Positions 16,155 through 23,670 of a DNA stretch of 64,000 nucleotides are shown one piece after another (position 1 is the first letter of the stretch; each line of letters opens with the position of its first letter). The stretch covers positions 146,202-210,201 of the forward strand of contig CAUDEY010000002.1 in NCBI GenBank assembly GCA_958448705.1, given 5' to 3'. The translations under genes and the position numbers were made by a program. This DNA is from UMGS1322 sp900550765 (GTDB taxonomy: Bacteria > Bacillota > Clostridia > Christensenellales > QALW01). Under the pieces are notes generated by a model, which worked only from the letters and a program-made list of their open reading frames with translations, did no database searches and was not told the DNA's origin.

Positions 16155-18290
16155 CTAATTTCTTTCTGAAAGCCGGATACGGAAGAGCCGTGCCATATTC
16201 TCACTGCCTTCCATCTTTACCGTCAGCCGTCCGGCCTCCGGCGCATACGTATAGCGGCATTTGGCGTCTTTTTGAGGGAAAATCATTTCCGCATGGGTAG
16301 CACCGCTGAAATATCTTCCGAGTTCAATCATGCAGCAATCCTCCTCTATGCATCGTATCTTCCACACAGCCAAAAGCATCTCGGTACGTTCCCGATTCAT
16401 CAGTCCCGCTGCAATAAAACCGCGTTTTCCCATGCAGGCCGCACCAAGAGGATATACCGCCGAGGAAGAGGCAATAAACGCCCGGTTTTTCTTAAACAGC
16501 TCCACGCCCTCTTGAATCAGCTTAAAATTATATGCATCCGCATATTCAATTCTGCCGGCCATATAAATCGTTCCGATATTGCCCGTAACCAGATTGAATA
16601 TCGTTTCCTCACCGTCTTGATTCCGCTGTATCAAAAAGGAAGCATCCCCGCCGGCATCCAATTCCTTACCCTCCGGAACCGTCACTGCGTAAGGATACAC
16701 CCAATTTCCGGCTTTCTCCGGCGGCATAATCGCCAGTGAACCCGCGGCGATAGATGCGTAATTAAAATAATACTCCTGGTCGCTGGTACTCTGCAAATAA
16801 AAATGTGAAAGCGTTCCGTGGTCAGCGCGCATGGCGCCGCTGCCGCAGTTTTCAATAATCAAATCCGGATAACGCCGGTACAGCTCCATAATAAAGCTGT
16901 AAAACGCGTCCATCCGTTTGCGTGACTCCGTATTATAGCAATCTCCCCGTTCCCCATAGCCGATACCGCTGGAAAAATTATGATCGTTCTTGATATACCG
17001 CATCCCCAGCTGATAGGCGCGGTCAACCGCGGCAAACAAATGCTGCCGCACCGTTTCATCACACAGGTCATAAATGCCCCTGCCGCCCGAAAGCACAGTT
17101 CCGTTACGCCGAACCATGGCGTTGGAGCTGCACTTGGCGCCGGCCGTATAATCGTCTACAGCCTCCAATTCAAACCAAAGCCCGGGGACCATCCCTTTTT
17201 GGCGTATCAAATCTAAAATCCCCTTCAGCCCGCCGGGACCAAAACGCTCCGCATCGGGAATATAATCTCCGCAGTCTGCCAGACAGTTGGCATTGTTTCG
17301 GGGACGGAACCAGCCGGCATCGATACAAAACACCTCGCATCCGGCCTTGGCCGCCGCTTCAATCAACGGCACCAGTGTTTCCACGTTCGGCTCGCCGAAG
17401 ATGCAATCCATATAGCAGTTAAAGCAAACCGGAGCCGTACCGTTTTTCCATCCTACGTGCGAGGTTTGCCGCTTATATTCGGTAAGCTCGCGCACAGCTT
17501 CCTCAAAGCCGCCCTGCACCATACCATACACCGCGCAGGTGGTGGTATATTCTTCTCCGGGGGCAAGGGTAACGCTCCAGCCATCATGATTGATATCGGC
17601 ACTGTTGCATTCCAAGGTAACGGTATCTCCCAGTTTTCCCACGGTAAGTTCCCAGGTGTGGCCGCCCTCATGCTCCATAAAATAGGAACAGCCCTTTTCC
17701 AAATCCTCCACAATCACAAGCGGATAATACCTGCCGCTGGACCAGCTGCCCTCACTGCGGAAAGCTGCCACGCCCGTCATGGAGTTTCCTACGGGTCTTG
17801 CCGGCGCCATGCCGAAATCCCAAAAGCTTCCGTGTTTCCACTGCGCCTCCGCCGCCCAAGCCGATTTACACCAGTGCAGCCGGAAACGCCGCGGATCATC
17901 CCAGGCCATTACACCGGTATCCGCCTCGATATTCAGATAAGCCGAGCTTACGCGAATCAGCGGCAGAGGATTTTCTCCCTGATTCTTCACCGTATTATAC
18001 TGACGAACTGCACAACAGCCCTCAAAAAATTCATAATGCTGAATCACCTGCAATCCCCGCTCGGTGCGGTTCACGGTCACATCCTTTTTCCCGCCTGCCG
18101 CCCTTCCGTAATCAATAGTACCGCTGCCGGTATACAAGCTTTCACTGGAATAGCTGAAAGCGTTGCCCTCGGTAAATACGTGCATATCGCCTTCTACATT
18201 CAACTGAAAATTATAGCCGTCCTTATGGGCAAAATTTTCATCAAACCACAGAGCTTCCACACAAGAAAAATCTTTTTCTATAGGTTTCAT
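16155..18290 (-). CDS. GH36 family alpha-galactosidase-like enzyme
   Basis: The 711-residue protein has the length and layout of clan GH-D family 36: an N-terminal beta-sandwich to about residue 300, a TIM barrel (EVFCIDAGWF, GLWFELEAV) and a C-terminal beta domain. The nucleophile is probably D436 in YIKNDHN, where typical alpha-galactosidases read KWDMN. ENCGSGAMRAD parallels the usual ESCxSGGxRxD, and the acid/base is likely D504 in STSDQ. The 68-residue spacing between the two fits the family. There is no signal peptide, so it acts inside the cell. The altered nucleophile motif makes the exact substrate uncertain. An AAGGAG ribosome site precedes the ATG. Confidence 0.88.
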   Translation of the reverse strand: MKPIEKDFSCVEALWFDENFAHKDGYNFQLNVEGDMHVFTEGNAFSYSSESLYTGSGTIDYGRAAGGKKDVTVNRTERGLQVIQHYEFFEGCCAVRQYNTVKNQGENPLPLIRVSSAYLNIEADTGVMAWDDPRRFRLHWCKSAWAAEAQWKHGSFWDFGMAPARPVGNSMTGVAAFRSEGSWSSGRYYPLVIVEDLEKGCSYFMEHEGGHTWELTVGKLGDTVTLECNSADINHDGWSVTLAPGEEYTTTCAVYGMVQGGFEEAVRELTEYKRQTSHVGWKNGTAPVCFNCYMDCIFGEPNVETLVPLIEAAAKAGCEVFCIDAGWFRPRNNANCLADCGDYIPDAERFGPGGLKGILDLIRQKGMVPGLWFELEAVDDYTAGAKCSSNAMVRRNGTVLSGGRGIYDLCDETVRQHLFAAVDRAYQLGMRYIKNDHNFSSGIGYGERGDCYNTESRKRMDAFYSFIMELYRRYPDLIIENCGSGAMRADHGTLSHFYLQSTSDQEYYFNYASIAAGSLAIMPPEKAGNWVYPYAVTVPEGKELDAGGDASFLIQRNQDGEETIFNLVTGNIGTIYMAGRIEYADAYNFKLIQEGVELFKKNRAFIASSSAVYPLGAACMGKRGFIAAGLMNRERTEMLLAVWKIRCIEEDCCMIELGRYFSGATHAEMIFPQKDAKCRYTYAPEAGRLTVKMEGSENMARLFRIRLSERN

Positions 18291-18472
18291 CTTTTTACTC
18301 CTTTTCTTTGCAATACAGCTTCATCATACACGATATGCACAGTAAAATCCATAGCTATTTGTGTGCTTTTACGGGGGTTTATCCATAAGATCCGGGCAGG
18401 GAACTCACAAAATGCTATATTCAAAGACGCCCTTTAAAACGATTGCATGATAAAAAACAGCCGGTCTCCCAT

Positions 18473-18511
18473 AAACAATTCCCCCCGGATTTTTCCGGGG
18501 GGAATTGTTTA
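18473..18511 (-). terminator. Terminator of the metal-module operon
   Basis: AAACAATTCCCCCCGGA and TCCGGGGGGAATTGTTT form a 17-base perfect stem with a TTTT loop. It overlaps the stop codon of the Crp/Fnr gene, and TTGTTTAT follows on the minus strand. Confidence 0.85.
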
Positions 18512-19168
18512 CAGCTTTTTCAGCCCGTCCGTATCCTTCAGCAAAAGGCGCCCGCGTTTCATCTCCACCAATCCGGCGGAAGCAAAACGCTTCAGTGTAC
18601 GCGCAACCACCTCGCGGGCAGAGCTTACCTGTGCGGCGATCTGTTCATGCGTCATGGAAATCTGCCTGCTGCCGGTACGTTCATATTCCTGCAGCAAAAA
18701 TCCGGCAAGACGGCGGTCAAATTTTTCAAATAAAATCTGCTGCATTACGCGTATCACAGAAGAAAACCGTTCTGTGGCAATCTGATAAGAAAAACATTTT
18801 ACATAAATATTTTCCTCTGCCAGTTTTTCAAAGACTCCGGAATGGATTACCAAAAAGGTACAGTCTTCTTCTGCCACCATTTGCGTATCAAACGTAATCT
18901 GCGTAATTACGCAGGAAGCGGAAAGCACGCAGCATTCTCCCTGCCCCAAACGGAACAGTGTGACCTCCCGCCCCTCTTCCGATAAAAGATACACGCGGAT
19001 GCCGCCCTTTAAAATCAAAAGCATCCCCAGGCAGGTATTGCCGCTGCCATGGATGATCGTCCCCTTTTGGTAATGCCGAATACCGGCATTGCCGGCTATG
19101 TAATCCTTTTGCTTTTGCGTCAGCTGCGGCCAATAGGGAAGCTGCGGCAGATAATTACCCATTTCCAT
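18509..19168 (-). CDS. Crp/Fnr family transcriptional regulator
   Basis: This 219-residue protein has an N-terminal cyclic-nucleotide-binding-type beta-roll (about residues 10-120, with FRLGQGECCVLSASCV) and a C-terminal Crp helix-turn-helix (ISMTHEQIAAQVSSAREVVARTLKRFASAGLVEMKRGRLLL). It resembles the Crp/Fnr subgroup with cysteine-containing sensor loops; C67, C68 and C73-type residues could bind metal, haem or respond to redox, but the signal is not identifiable. The start at 19168 has AAAGGAG 8 bases upstream. It lies 13 bases after the ZIP transporter stop, so it is the last gene of a ferritin-ZIP-regulator operon and may link iron or zinc status to transcription. Confidence 0.88.
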   Translation of the reverse strand: MEMGNYLPQLPYWPQLTQKQKDYIAGNAGIRHYQKGTIIHGSGNTCLGMLLILKGGIRVYLLSEEGREVTLFRLGQGECCVLSASCVITQITFDTQMVAEEDCTFLVIHSGVFEKLAEENIYVKCFSYQIATERFSSVIRVMQQILFEKFDRRLAGFLLQEYERTGSRQISMTHEQIAAQVSSAREVVARTLKRFASAGLVEMKRGRLLLKDTDGLKKL

Positions 19169-19181
19169 TTTCCGTACTCCT

Positions 19182-19970
19182 TTATCCCAATGCCACATCC
19201 AAAAGCATCATCAGCGCAAAACCCAGTGCAACGCCGACCGTGCCGATATTGCTGTGTTCCCCCGCCTGTGCCTCCGGAATCAGCTCTTCCACCACCACAT
19301 AGATCATAGCGCCTGCCGCAAAAGCTAAAATATACGGCAGAATCGGCGTGATCAAAGACGTCAGCAAAATTGTAACAACAGCCCCCAACGGCTCTACAAT
19401 TCCTGAAAGCACACCATAACCAAAAGCTTTTTTCCGGGAAAGTCCCGCTGAGACCAAGGGTGCCGAAATAATCGCACCTTCAGGAAAATTCTGCACGGCA
19501 ATGCCGATAGCCAATGCCAATGCGCCGGCGCCGGTAATGACCGTGCTGCCCTCCAGCATGCCGGCAAACACCACCCCTACAGCCATGCCTTCAGGGATAT
19601 TATGCAGCGTTACCGCCAACACCAACATAAAAGAGCGGCCCAGACCGCTGGGGCGGCCCTCAGGCTTTTCATCATTCAAATGCAAATGCGGCACAACGGT
19701 ATCCAGCAAAAGCAAAAATGCCATACCCAGTAAAAAACCGGCCACTGCAGGCACCCACGCAAGGCCTCCGGCCTCCTCTGCCATTTCAATAGCGGGAATC
19801 AGCAAGGACCAGACCGACGCCGCGATCATTACGCCCGAAGCAAAGCCCAACAAGGCCTTCTGCAGCCGGCCGCTTATGGTTTTTCCCACCGCAAAGACCA
19901 TGCCGGCCCCCAAAACGGTACCTAAAAACGGCAAAAGAATCCCTATAGCCGTTTTTGCCGCATCACTCAT
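19182..19970 (-). CDS. ZIP family divalent metal transporter
   Basis: The 262-residue protein has eight predicted membrane helices and the two metal-binding helix motifs of ZIP transporters: VTLHNIPEGMAVGV (TM4) and GIAVQNFPEGAIISAPL (TM5). VVEELIPEA and a short His-containing loop (VVPHLHLNDE) lie in the usual places. ZIP proteins of the GufA type import Zn2+, Fe2+ or related ions into the cytoplasm. Its ATG shares one base with the ferritin stop (TAATG), so the two are translationally coupled. Coupling to ferritin favours iron as a substrate, but zinc or manganese remain possible. Confidence 0.92.
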   Translation of the reverse strand: MSDAAKTAIGILLPFLGTVLGAGMVFAVGKTISGRLQKALLGFASGVMIAASVWSLLIPAIEMAEEAGGLAWVPAVAGFLLGMAFLLLLDTVVPHLHLNDEKPEGRPSGLGRSFMLVLAVTLHNIPEGMAVGVVFAGMLEGSTVITGAGALALAIGIAVQNFPEGAIISAPLVSAGLSRKKAFGYGVLSGIVEPLGAVVTILLTSLITPILPYILAFAAGAMIYVVVEELIPEAQAGEHSNIGTVGVALGFALMMLLDVALG

Positions 19971-20479
19971 TACAGCACCAAAGAAGGCGCCGTATATACA
20001 CGGGCCTTAAGTTCACTGTTAAGCATATAAAGTCCCTTGGCGTCAGTACCGAACATCTCCATTTTTGTAATTAGATCCGCAGCGTTCTTTTCTTCTTCGC
20101 CCTGTTCCTTTACAAACCAATCCAGCAGCTGCATCGTCCGGAAGTCATGATCGGCAAAGGCCTCGGCATAAACAGCATTGATAAGACTCGTTACATATTT
20201 TTCGTGCTCCAGTCCTGCCAGAAGAGGATCCATATGCGCGTGAAAAACCTTGTCGGGTTTGCGGATTGCTTCTAACGTGATCTTCTGCCCGTTGTTTTGC
20301 AGATACTGATAAAACAGCATCGCATGATCCTGCTCCTCCTTGGCCTGAACCTTATACCAGTTTTCAAAGCCGTCCAATCCTACAGCGCCGTAATAATTGG
20401 CAAAATCCAAATATAAGTACGCGGAATAGAACTCATGGGTAATTTGCTCATTAATGAGCTGTGCAACTTTTGCATTCAT
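19970..20479 (-). CDS. ftnA: Ferritin (non-haem)
   Basis: This 169-residue protein is a bacterial ferritin: four-helix-bundle length, ferroxidase ligands in NEQITHEFYSAYLYL, the KAKEEQDHAMLFYQYL-like helix (VQAKEEQDHAMLFYQ) and KEQGEEEKNAADLI. It oxidises Fe2+ and stores iron as a mineral in a 24-subunit cage, protecting an anaerobe against oxidative damage. The first gene of the operon, it is preceded by an AAAGGAAG ribosome site. The 150-base upstream region contains a stem (AGGCCCA/TGGGCCT, about 20584-20602) and a GCACATCCATGTGC palindrome near 20512, either of which could be regulatory, but no clear -35/-10 pair. Confidence 0.95.
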   Translation of the reverse strand: MNAKVAQLINEQITHEFYSAYLYLDFANYYGAVGLDGFENWYKVQAKEEQDHAMLFYQYLQNNGQKITLEAIRKPDKVFHAHMDPLLAGLEHEKYVTSLINAVYAEAFADHDFRTMQLLDWFVKEQGEEEKNAADLITKMEMFGTDAKGLYMLNSELKARVYTAPSLVL

Positions 20480-20631
20480 ACTGTTTTCTTCCTTTCTTTT
20501 TTATCTTACCGCACATCCATGTGCAGATTTTGTTTGGATGCAGTACAGAACTCTGCACATCTTCGGCCGCGGAACCGGTGCAGGCCCAACACATGGGCCT
20601 GTGCAAAATTCCGCCGTCCTCTATTCTTCCC

Positions 20632-21420
20632 TCAGTGGCAGGTATGCCCGCCGCAGGAATGTCCCGAATGACCGTGCCCGCCGCAGGAATGCTCTCCGGC
20701 ATGCTCCTGATGATGGGTACAGTGTACGTTAGGATCATAGGACAGAGTTCCGGCCAAAAACGCCGCCGCTGCTTCATCCGCTTTTCCCGCTGCACCACCG
20801 TAAATCTGAATACCTGCCTGCGTCAGCGCCTCCTTCGCACCGCCGCCGATACCGCCGCAGATCAGCACGTCCGCACGGTTTTCTTTTAAAAAGTCAGCCA
20901 GGGCACCGTGTCCCGCGCCATTTGTCGGCACCACCTTTGCCGAACAAACAGCGTTGTTTTCAACCTCATAAAATTTAAACGCTTCACTGTGGCCAAAATG
21001 CTGAAAAATTTCTTCGTTTTCCCAGGGAATTGCAATTCTCATATTTTTTGTTCCTTTCTGCGGAAAATCCGCTGTTTTTTGATACGCTCTCCGTTTTTTA
21101 CACTTTGGATCGGTACACGCCTCCGCCTGTCCGCCGCAAAGCCGATAATGCCCGCCGGTGATCCTAAGCCTTTTTCCGTTTACAAGACTGTCGGCCACCT
21201 TGTACCGTGCACTCTGGTAAATTTCCGTTACCGTTGTGCGCGAGATTTTCATTTGTTTTGCCGCTTCCTCATGGCTTTTTTTCATAAAATCCACCAAACG
21301 AAGCACCTCAAACTCATCTACCGAAAGAATAACCGCCGTCTCCGGCACAGTCCCTTCAGGAGAAAAGCACGGATAATCCGGCTCAAAACAAACCGTTCTC
21401 TGCCGCTGCGGTCTTGGCAT
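20632..21420 (-). CDS. UPF0251 (DUF134) - NifX/NifB-type domain fusion with His/Cys-rich tail
   Basis: The 262-residue protein joins two domains. Residues 1-100 are UPF0251/DUF134 (MPRPQRQRTVCFEP start), a helix-turn-helix (HEEAAKQMKISRTTVTEIYQSAR) with Cys residues. Residues 127-235 are a dinitrogenase iron-molybdenum-cofactor-binding domain of NifX/NafY type (MRIAIPWENEEIFQHFGHSEAFKFYEVE region, DVLICGGIGGGA). The last 25 residues are rich in His, Cys and Gly (CGGHGHSGHSCGGHTCH), a plausible metal-binding tail. No nif gene is nearby, so the role is probably metal-dependent regulation or metallocluster handling. A consensus-like promoter lies just upstream. Confidence 0.85.
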   Translation of the reverse strand: MPRPQRQRTVCFEPDYPCFSPEGTVPETAVILSVDEFEVLRLVDFMKKSHEEAAKQMKISRTTVTEIYQSARYKVADSLVNGKRLRITGGHYRLCGGQAEACTDPKCKKRRAYQKTADFPQKGTKNMRIAIPWENEEIFQHFGHSEAFKFYEVENNAVCSAKVVPTNGAGHGALADFLKENRADVLICGGIGGGAKEALTQAGIQIYGGAAGKADEAAAAFLAGTLSYDPNVHCTHHQEHAGEHSCGGHGHSGHSCGGHTCH

Positions 21421-21449
21421 TTTTTCACCCCCGTTTCCGTTATATGTCG

Positions 21450-21479
21450 ATTATACCACAATTCCCTGTTGTTATGCAA
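21450..21479 (-). promoter_or_regulatory. Promoter of the UPF0251-NifX gene
   Basis: On the minus strand TTGCAT and TATAAT are separated by 18 bases. The -10 lies about 30 bases before the start codon, which has a GGGGGTG Shine-Dalgarno. Confidence 0.75.
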
Positions 21480-21490
21480 GAATTTTTTAT

Positions 21491-21518
21491 AAAAAAACGC
21501 AGGCGGCAAGCCTGCGGT
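21491..21518 (-). terminator. Intrinsic terminator of the GT2-DUF2304 operon
   Basis: On the minus strand CGCAGGC and GCCTGCG form a stem with loop TTGC and are followed by seven T residues. Confidence 0.9.
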
Positions 21519-21538
21519 ATAAAAATCCTAAAACGATA

Positions 21539-21889
21539 TTATTCTTTTTCCTTCTTTTCTACTTTCTGCTTCAGCAGGGACACCTCCTGCACCAGAAGAT
21601 CAATTTTTTTTGCCTGCCCCGACACAATCACGGTGAGAGAAATGGTAATGCAGATCAGCAATCCCAGGAAGATAGAAAGGATCACATTAGAAATCAGCTC
21701 AAACCCTAAAAGCCGGGTAATAAATCCGATAATTTGCGGAAAGCAGGCACAAAGGATCATAACAACGGCCGAAAAAATCCATACCAACGCATATTTTACC
21801 GGCATTTTACCCTTTTTCAGATTATACAAAATGACGCACAGCAACAAGAAAAAGGCAACAATGATCTCAATTCTTAAAATCAGTTCCAT
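21539..21889 (-). CDS. DUF2304 membrane protein
   Basis: This 116-residue protein has three hydrophobic segments (near residues 3-22, 32-55 and 68-90) and a charged C-terminal helix (LVQEVSLLKQKVEKKEKE). It fits the DUF2304 family, whose members are nearly always encoded beside a DPM1-like glycosyltransferase. The start at 21889 shares one base with the GT2 stop (TAATG) and has AGGAGG inside the GT2 end. The pair probably transfers a sugar to undecaprenyl phosphate or acts in cell-surface glycosylation, with DUF2304 as the membrane partner. That role comes from family association and is not proven here. Confidence 0.85.
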   Translation of the reverse strand: MELILRIEIIVAFFLLLCVILYNLKKGKMPVKYALVWIFSAVVMILCACFPQIIGFITRLLGFELISNVILSIFLGLLICITISLTVIVSGQAKKIDLLVQEVSLLKQKVEKKEKE

Positions 21890-22602
21890 TATTGATACCT
21901 CCTGGTACCCACTACAAAAATAGACAGGATCACATTGATCATATAATAGACGGTTTTCCATGCGCGGATGGACGAAACGCCGCCTTCACGCTCGTTCATT
22001 TTGACATATTCCTCACATACCCTGTATTTTTGCTTTAAAAGCTCCACCGTAGTTACCGGTTCGGGATATTCGGCAGGATAGCTTTGGGCAAATTTTTTCA
22101 TGATCTCTTTGTCGCAGGCACGAAAGCCTGAGGTCGTATCATAGATCTTTTTACCCGTAACCAAACGGATTGCAAAGGAAATGATCCGAATCCCCACTCG
22201 GCGCATCAGCGTGGATTTAAAATTATCCTGTTCTTTTTTTACAAAGCGAGAGCCAATCACAAAATCAGCTTGTCCCCCCAGAATAGGCGCAATGATATCC
22301 TTTACACAAGCCACATCGTGCTGACCGTCGCCGTCATACTGTACGGCGATATCATACCCGTTTTCACAGGCATACTTATAGCCCGTCTGCACCGCGCCGC
22401 CGATGCCTAAATTATGCACCAGATTGATAACCGGAAACTGATGCTCCCGGCAAAGCTCGCCTGTTCTGTCACGCGAGCCATCGTTGACAACGATAAAATC
22501 ATAATTCTCATCGTTTTTTTGGTTATATTCTATAATTTTATTGCACGTATTTACGATATTGGCCTCCTCATTATAGGCCGGAATAATCAAAATCGTTCGC
22601 AT
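21889..22602 (-). CDS. Family 2 glycosyltransferase (DPM1-like)
   Basis: The 237-residue enzyme has the GT-A fold features of dolichol-phosphate-mannose-synthase-like GT2 enzymes: the start RTILIIPAYNEEANI, VVNDGSRDRT, the gating loop HNLGIGGAVQTGY and the metal-binding motif QYDGDGQHD near residue 92. It has no C-terminal membrane anchor of its own, which the coupled DUF2304 protein may supply. The ATG at 22602 follows a GAGGTG Shine-Dalgarno; a start four codons earlier would include it. A TTGTAA-17-TATAAT promoter is found upstream. Confidence 0.92.
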   Translation of the reverse strand: MRTILIIPAYNEEANIVNTCNKIIEYNQKNDENYDFIVVNDGSRDRTGELCREHQFPVINLVHNLGIGGAVQTGYKYACENGYDIAVQYDGDGQHDVACVKDIIAPILGGQADFVIGSRFVKKEQDNFKSTLMRRVGIRIISFAIRLVTGKKIYDTTSGFRACDKEIMKKFAQSYPAEYPEPVTTVELLKQKYRVCEEYVKMNEREGGVSSIRAWKTVYYMINVILSIFVVGTRRYQ

Positions 22603-22679
22603 GGGGCACCTCATATTTCATCAAACAGCTTTGCTAAAAACAGATTCCGGTATTGCCCGAATTTTGTCCGTTAAATGTT

Positions 22680-22708
22680 ATTATACTATAATTCTGCCGT
22701 TTTTACAA
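22680..22708 (-). promoter_or_regulatory. Promoter of the GT2-DUF2304 operon
   Basis: On the minus strand TTGTAA (22703-22708) and TATAAT (22680-22685) are spaced by 17 bases, about 75 bases before the GT2 start. Confidence 0.7.
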
Positions 22709-22930
22709 TCAAATTAAACAAAAAAAGATACGGGGAAAAAATCTGCCCGGCGATATCGGCAAAATATCTTTGCTACGAAACAGCCCTGGGAACGACAAAC
22801 GAACTTTTCCGGTTCCTTCCGCGGCGGAAATTTAAACGTATTTCCGGGCATAGCTCTGATGCTGTTGGCGGCACACAAATGCACTTTTTATTGAAAGAGC
22901 CAGCCGAGCAGCGAGATTGGCAGCCTATAA

Positions 22931-23012
22931 ACATACTGCAATCTTTATTAATTCCCCTTGTCAGGGGAGCCGTCGGCAGCAGTCGACTGAGGGCAGCTTC
23001 CTCTCCCTCCGG
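22931..23012 (+). repeat. Dispersed intergenic repeat, copy 1
   Basis: From ACATACTGCAATC through CCCCTTGTCAGGGGAGC and CGTCGGCAGCAGTCGACTGAGGG to CTTCCTC, this segment matches the one at 23161 over about 80 bases. It contains short self-complementary blocks (CCCCTTGTCAGGGG). The region 22709-23528 otherwise holds no gene I can support. Confidence 0.8.
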
Positions 23013-23160
23013 CTTTTGCTCTGCAAATGCCACCTCCCTCGGCAGAGGAAGGCCAGGACTATTTTCTGCTCCTGTTTTACTCCTCCGCTTTTCCTTTCAT
23101 TGCAAAAGCGCTTTGTTTCCGCGCAGCGATTGTATGATGTTCAATAACCATTCCCCATAA

Positions 23161-23242
23161 ATGTACTGCAATCGTTGCCGGCTCCCCTTGTCCGGGGAGC
23201 TGTCGGCAGCAGCCGACTGAGGGGTAGTTTCTTCTTCCCCGC
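23161..23242 (+). repeat. Dispersed intergenic repeat, copy 2
   Basis: Direct repeat of the copy at 22931: shared blocks ATGTACTGCAATC, CCCCTTGTCCGGGGAGC, TGTCGGCAGCAGCCGACTGAGGGG. The same core, in the reverse orientation, occurs at the right edge of the window. Confidence 0.8.
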
Positions 23243-23528
23243 CCAAAGGGTGGAAAAGCATAAAGCAGTATTGCAAAAATGCAAACTTATGTTAAGCGAA
23301 TGGAATATTATTCACATAAAGTCTTTTTTGCTTCTTTCCAATTTTTCAACTGCCACAGGATGTGCAGCCGCCACCGAAAGTCGCGATCTTAGGGGCTCAA
23401 CAAGCCTTTGCAAGGGTAAAATCCGGCCAAAAATCGCGCATTGCATTGTTTGCGAACCTGTTCCTAATTGCGGCAGGAACTGTTGTTTCGGTGAAAAATC
23501 GAGGCTTTAGCTTTAATAGAGAAATTTC

Positions 23529-23557
23529 TTGACAAATCATTCCGGATCTTTTAAAAT
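23529..23557 (+). promoter_or_regulatory. Promoter of the MATE exporter operon
   Basis: TTGACA (23529-23534) and TAAAAT (23552-23557) are spaced by exactly 17 bases. Transcription would start near 23564, giving a leader of about 105 bases before the MATE gene. Confidence 0.85.
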
Positions 23558-23591
23558 AGTCGTTGGTCGGAGGGCAAATCATTCGATAGAA

Positions 23592-23654
23592 ATGATGAGC
23601 TGGATAAAGGCACAGACTGAAACGTCTGTACTTTATCCAGCTTTTTTATTGTAA
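23592..23654 (+). CDS. Possible 20-residue leader peptide of the MATE operon
   Basis: An ATG-ATG start opens a 20-codon frame (MMSWIKAQTE... ending PAFLL) that runs through the whole terminator hairpin and ends in TAA exactly where the Shine-Dalgarno of the MATE gene (AAAGGAGG) begins. Its own ribosome site is unclear: GGAGGG lies 16 bases upstream, which is too far. The ATG is in the 3' arm of a small hairpin (ATCATT/AATGAT, 23578-23596). Such an arrangement fits ribosome-mediated attenuation, where stalling or slow translation would open the terminator. It may also be a chance frame. Confidence 0.45.
   Translation: MMSWIKAQTETSVLYPAFLL
23598..23648 (+). terminator. Attenuator-like terminator inside the MATE leader
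   Basis: AGCTGGATAAAG and CTTTATCCAGCT form a perfect 12-base stem, topped after a small internal loop by ACAGAC/GTCTGT with the loop TGAAAC. It is followed by six T residues. It lies between the promoter and the MATE start codon, so it must be read through for expression. Confidence 0.88.
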
Positions 23655-23670
23655 AGGAGGAATTGATAAG

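Noticed and set aside
17457..18437. 326-codon plus-strand frame across the GH36 gene
   Set aside because: Antisense shadow of the GH36 gene with no ribosome site or recognisable domain.
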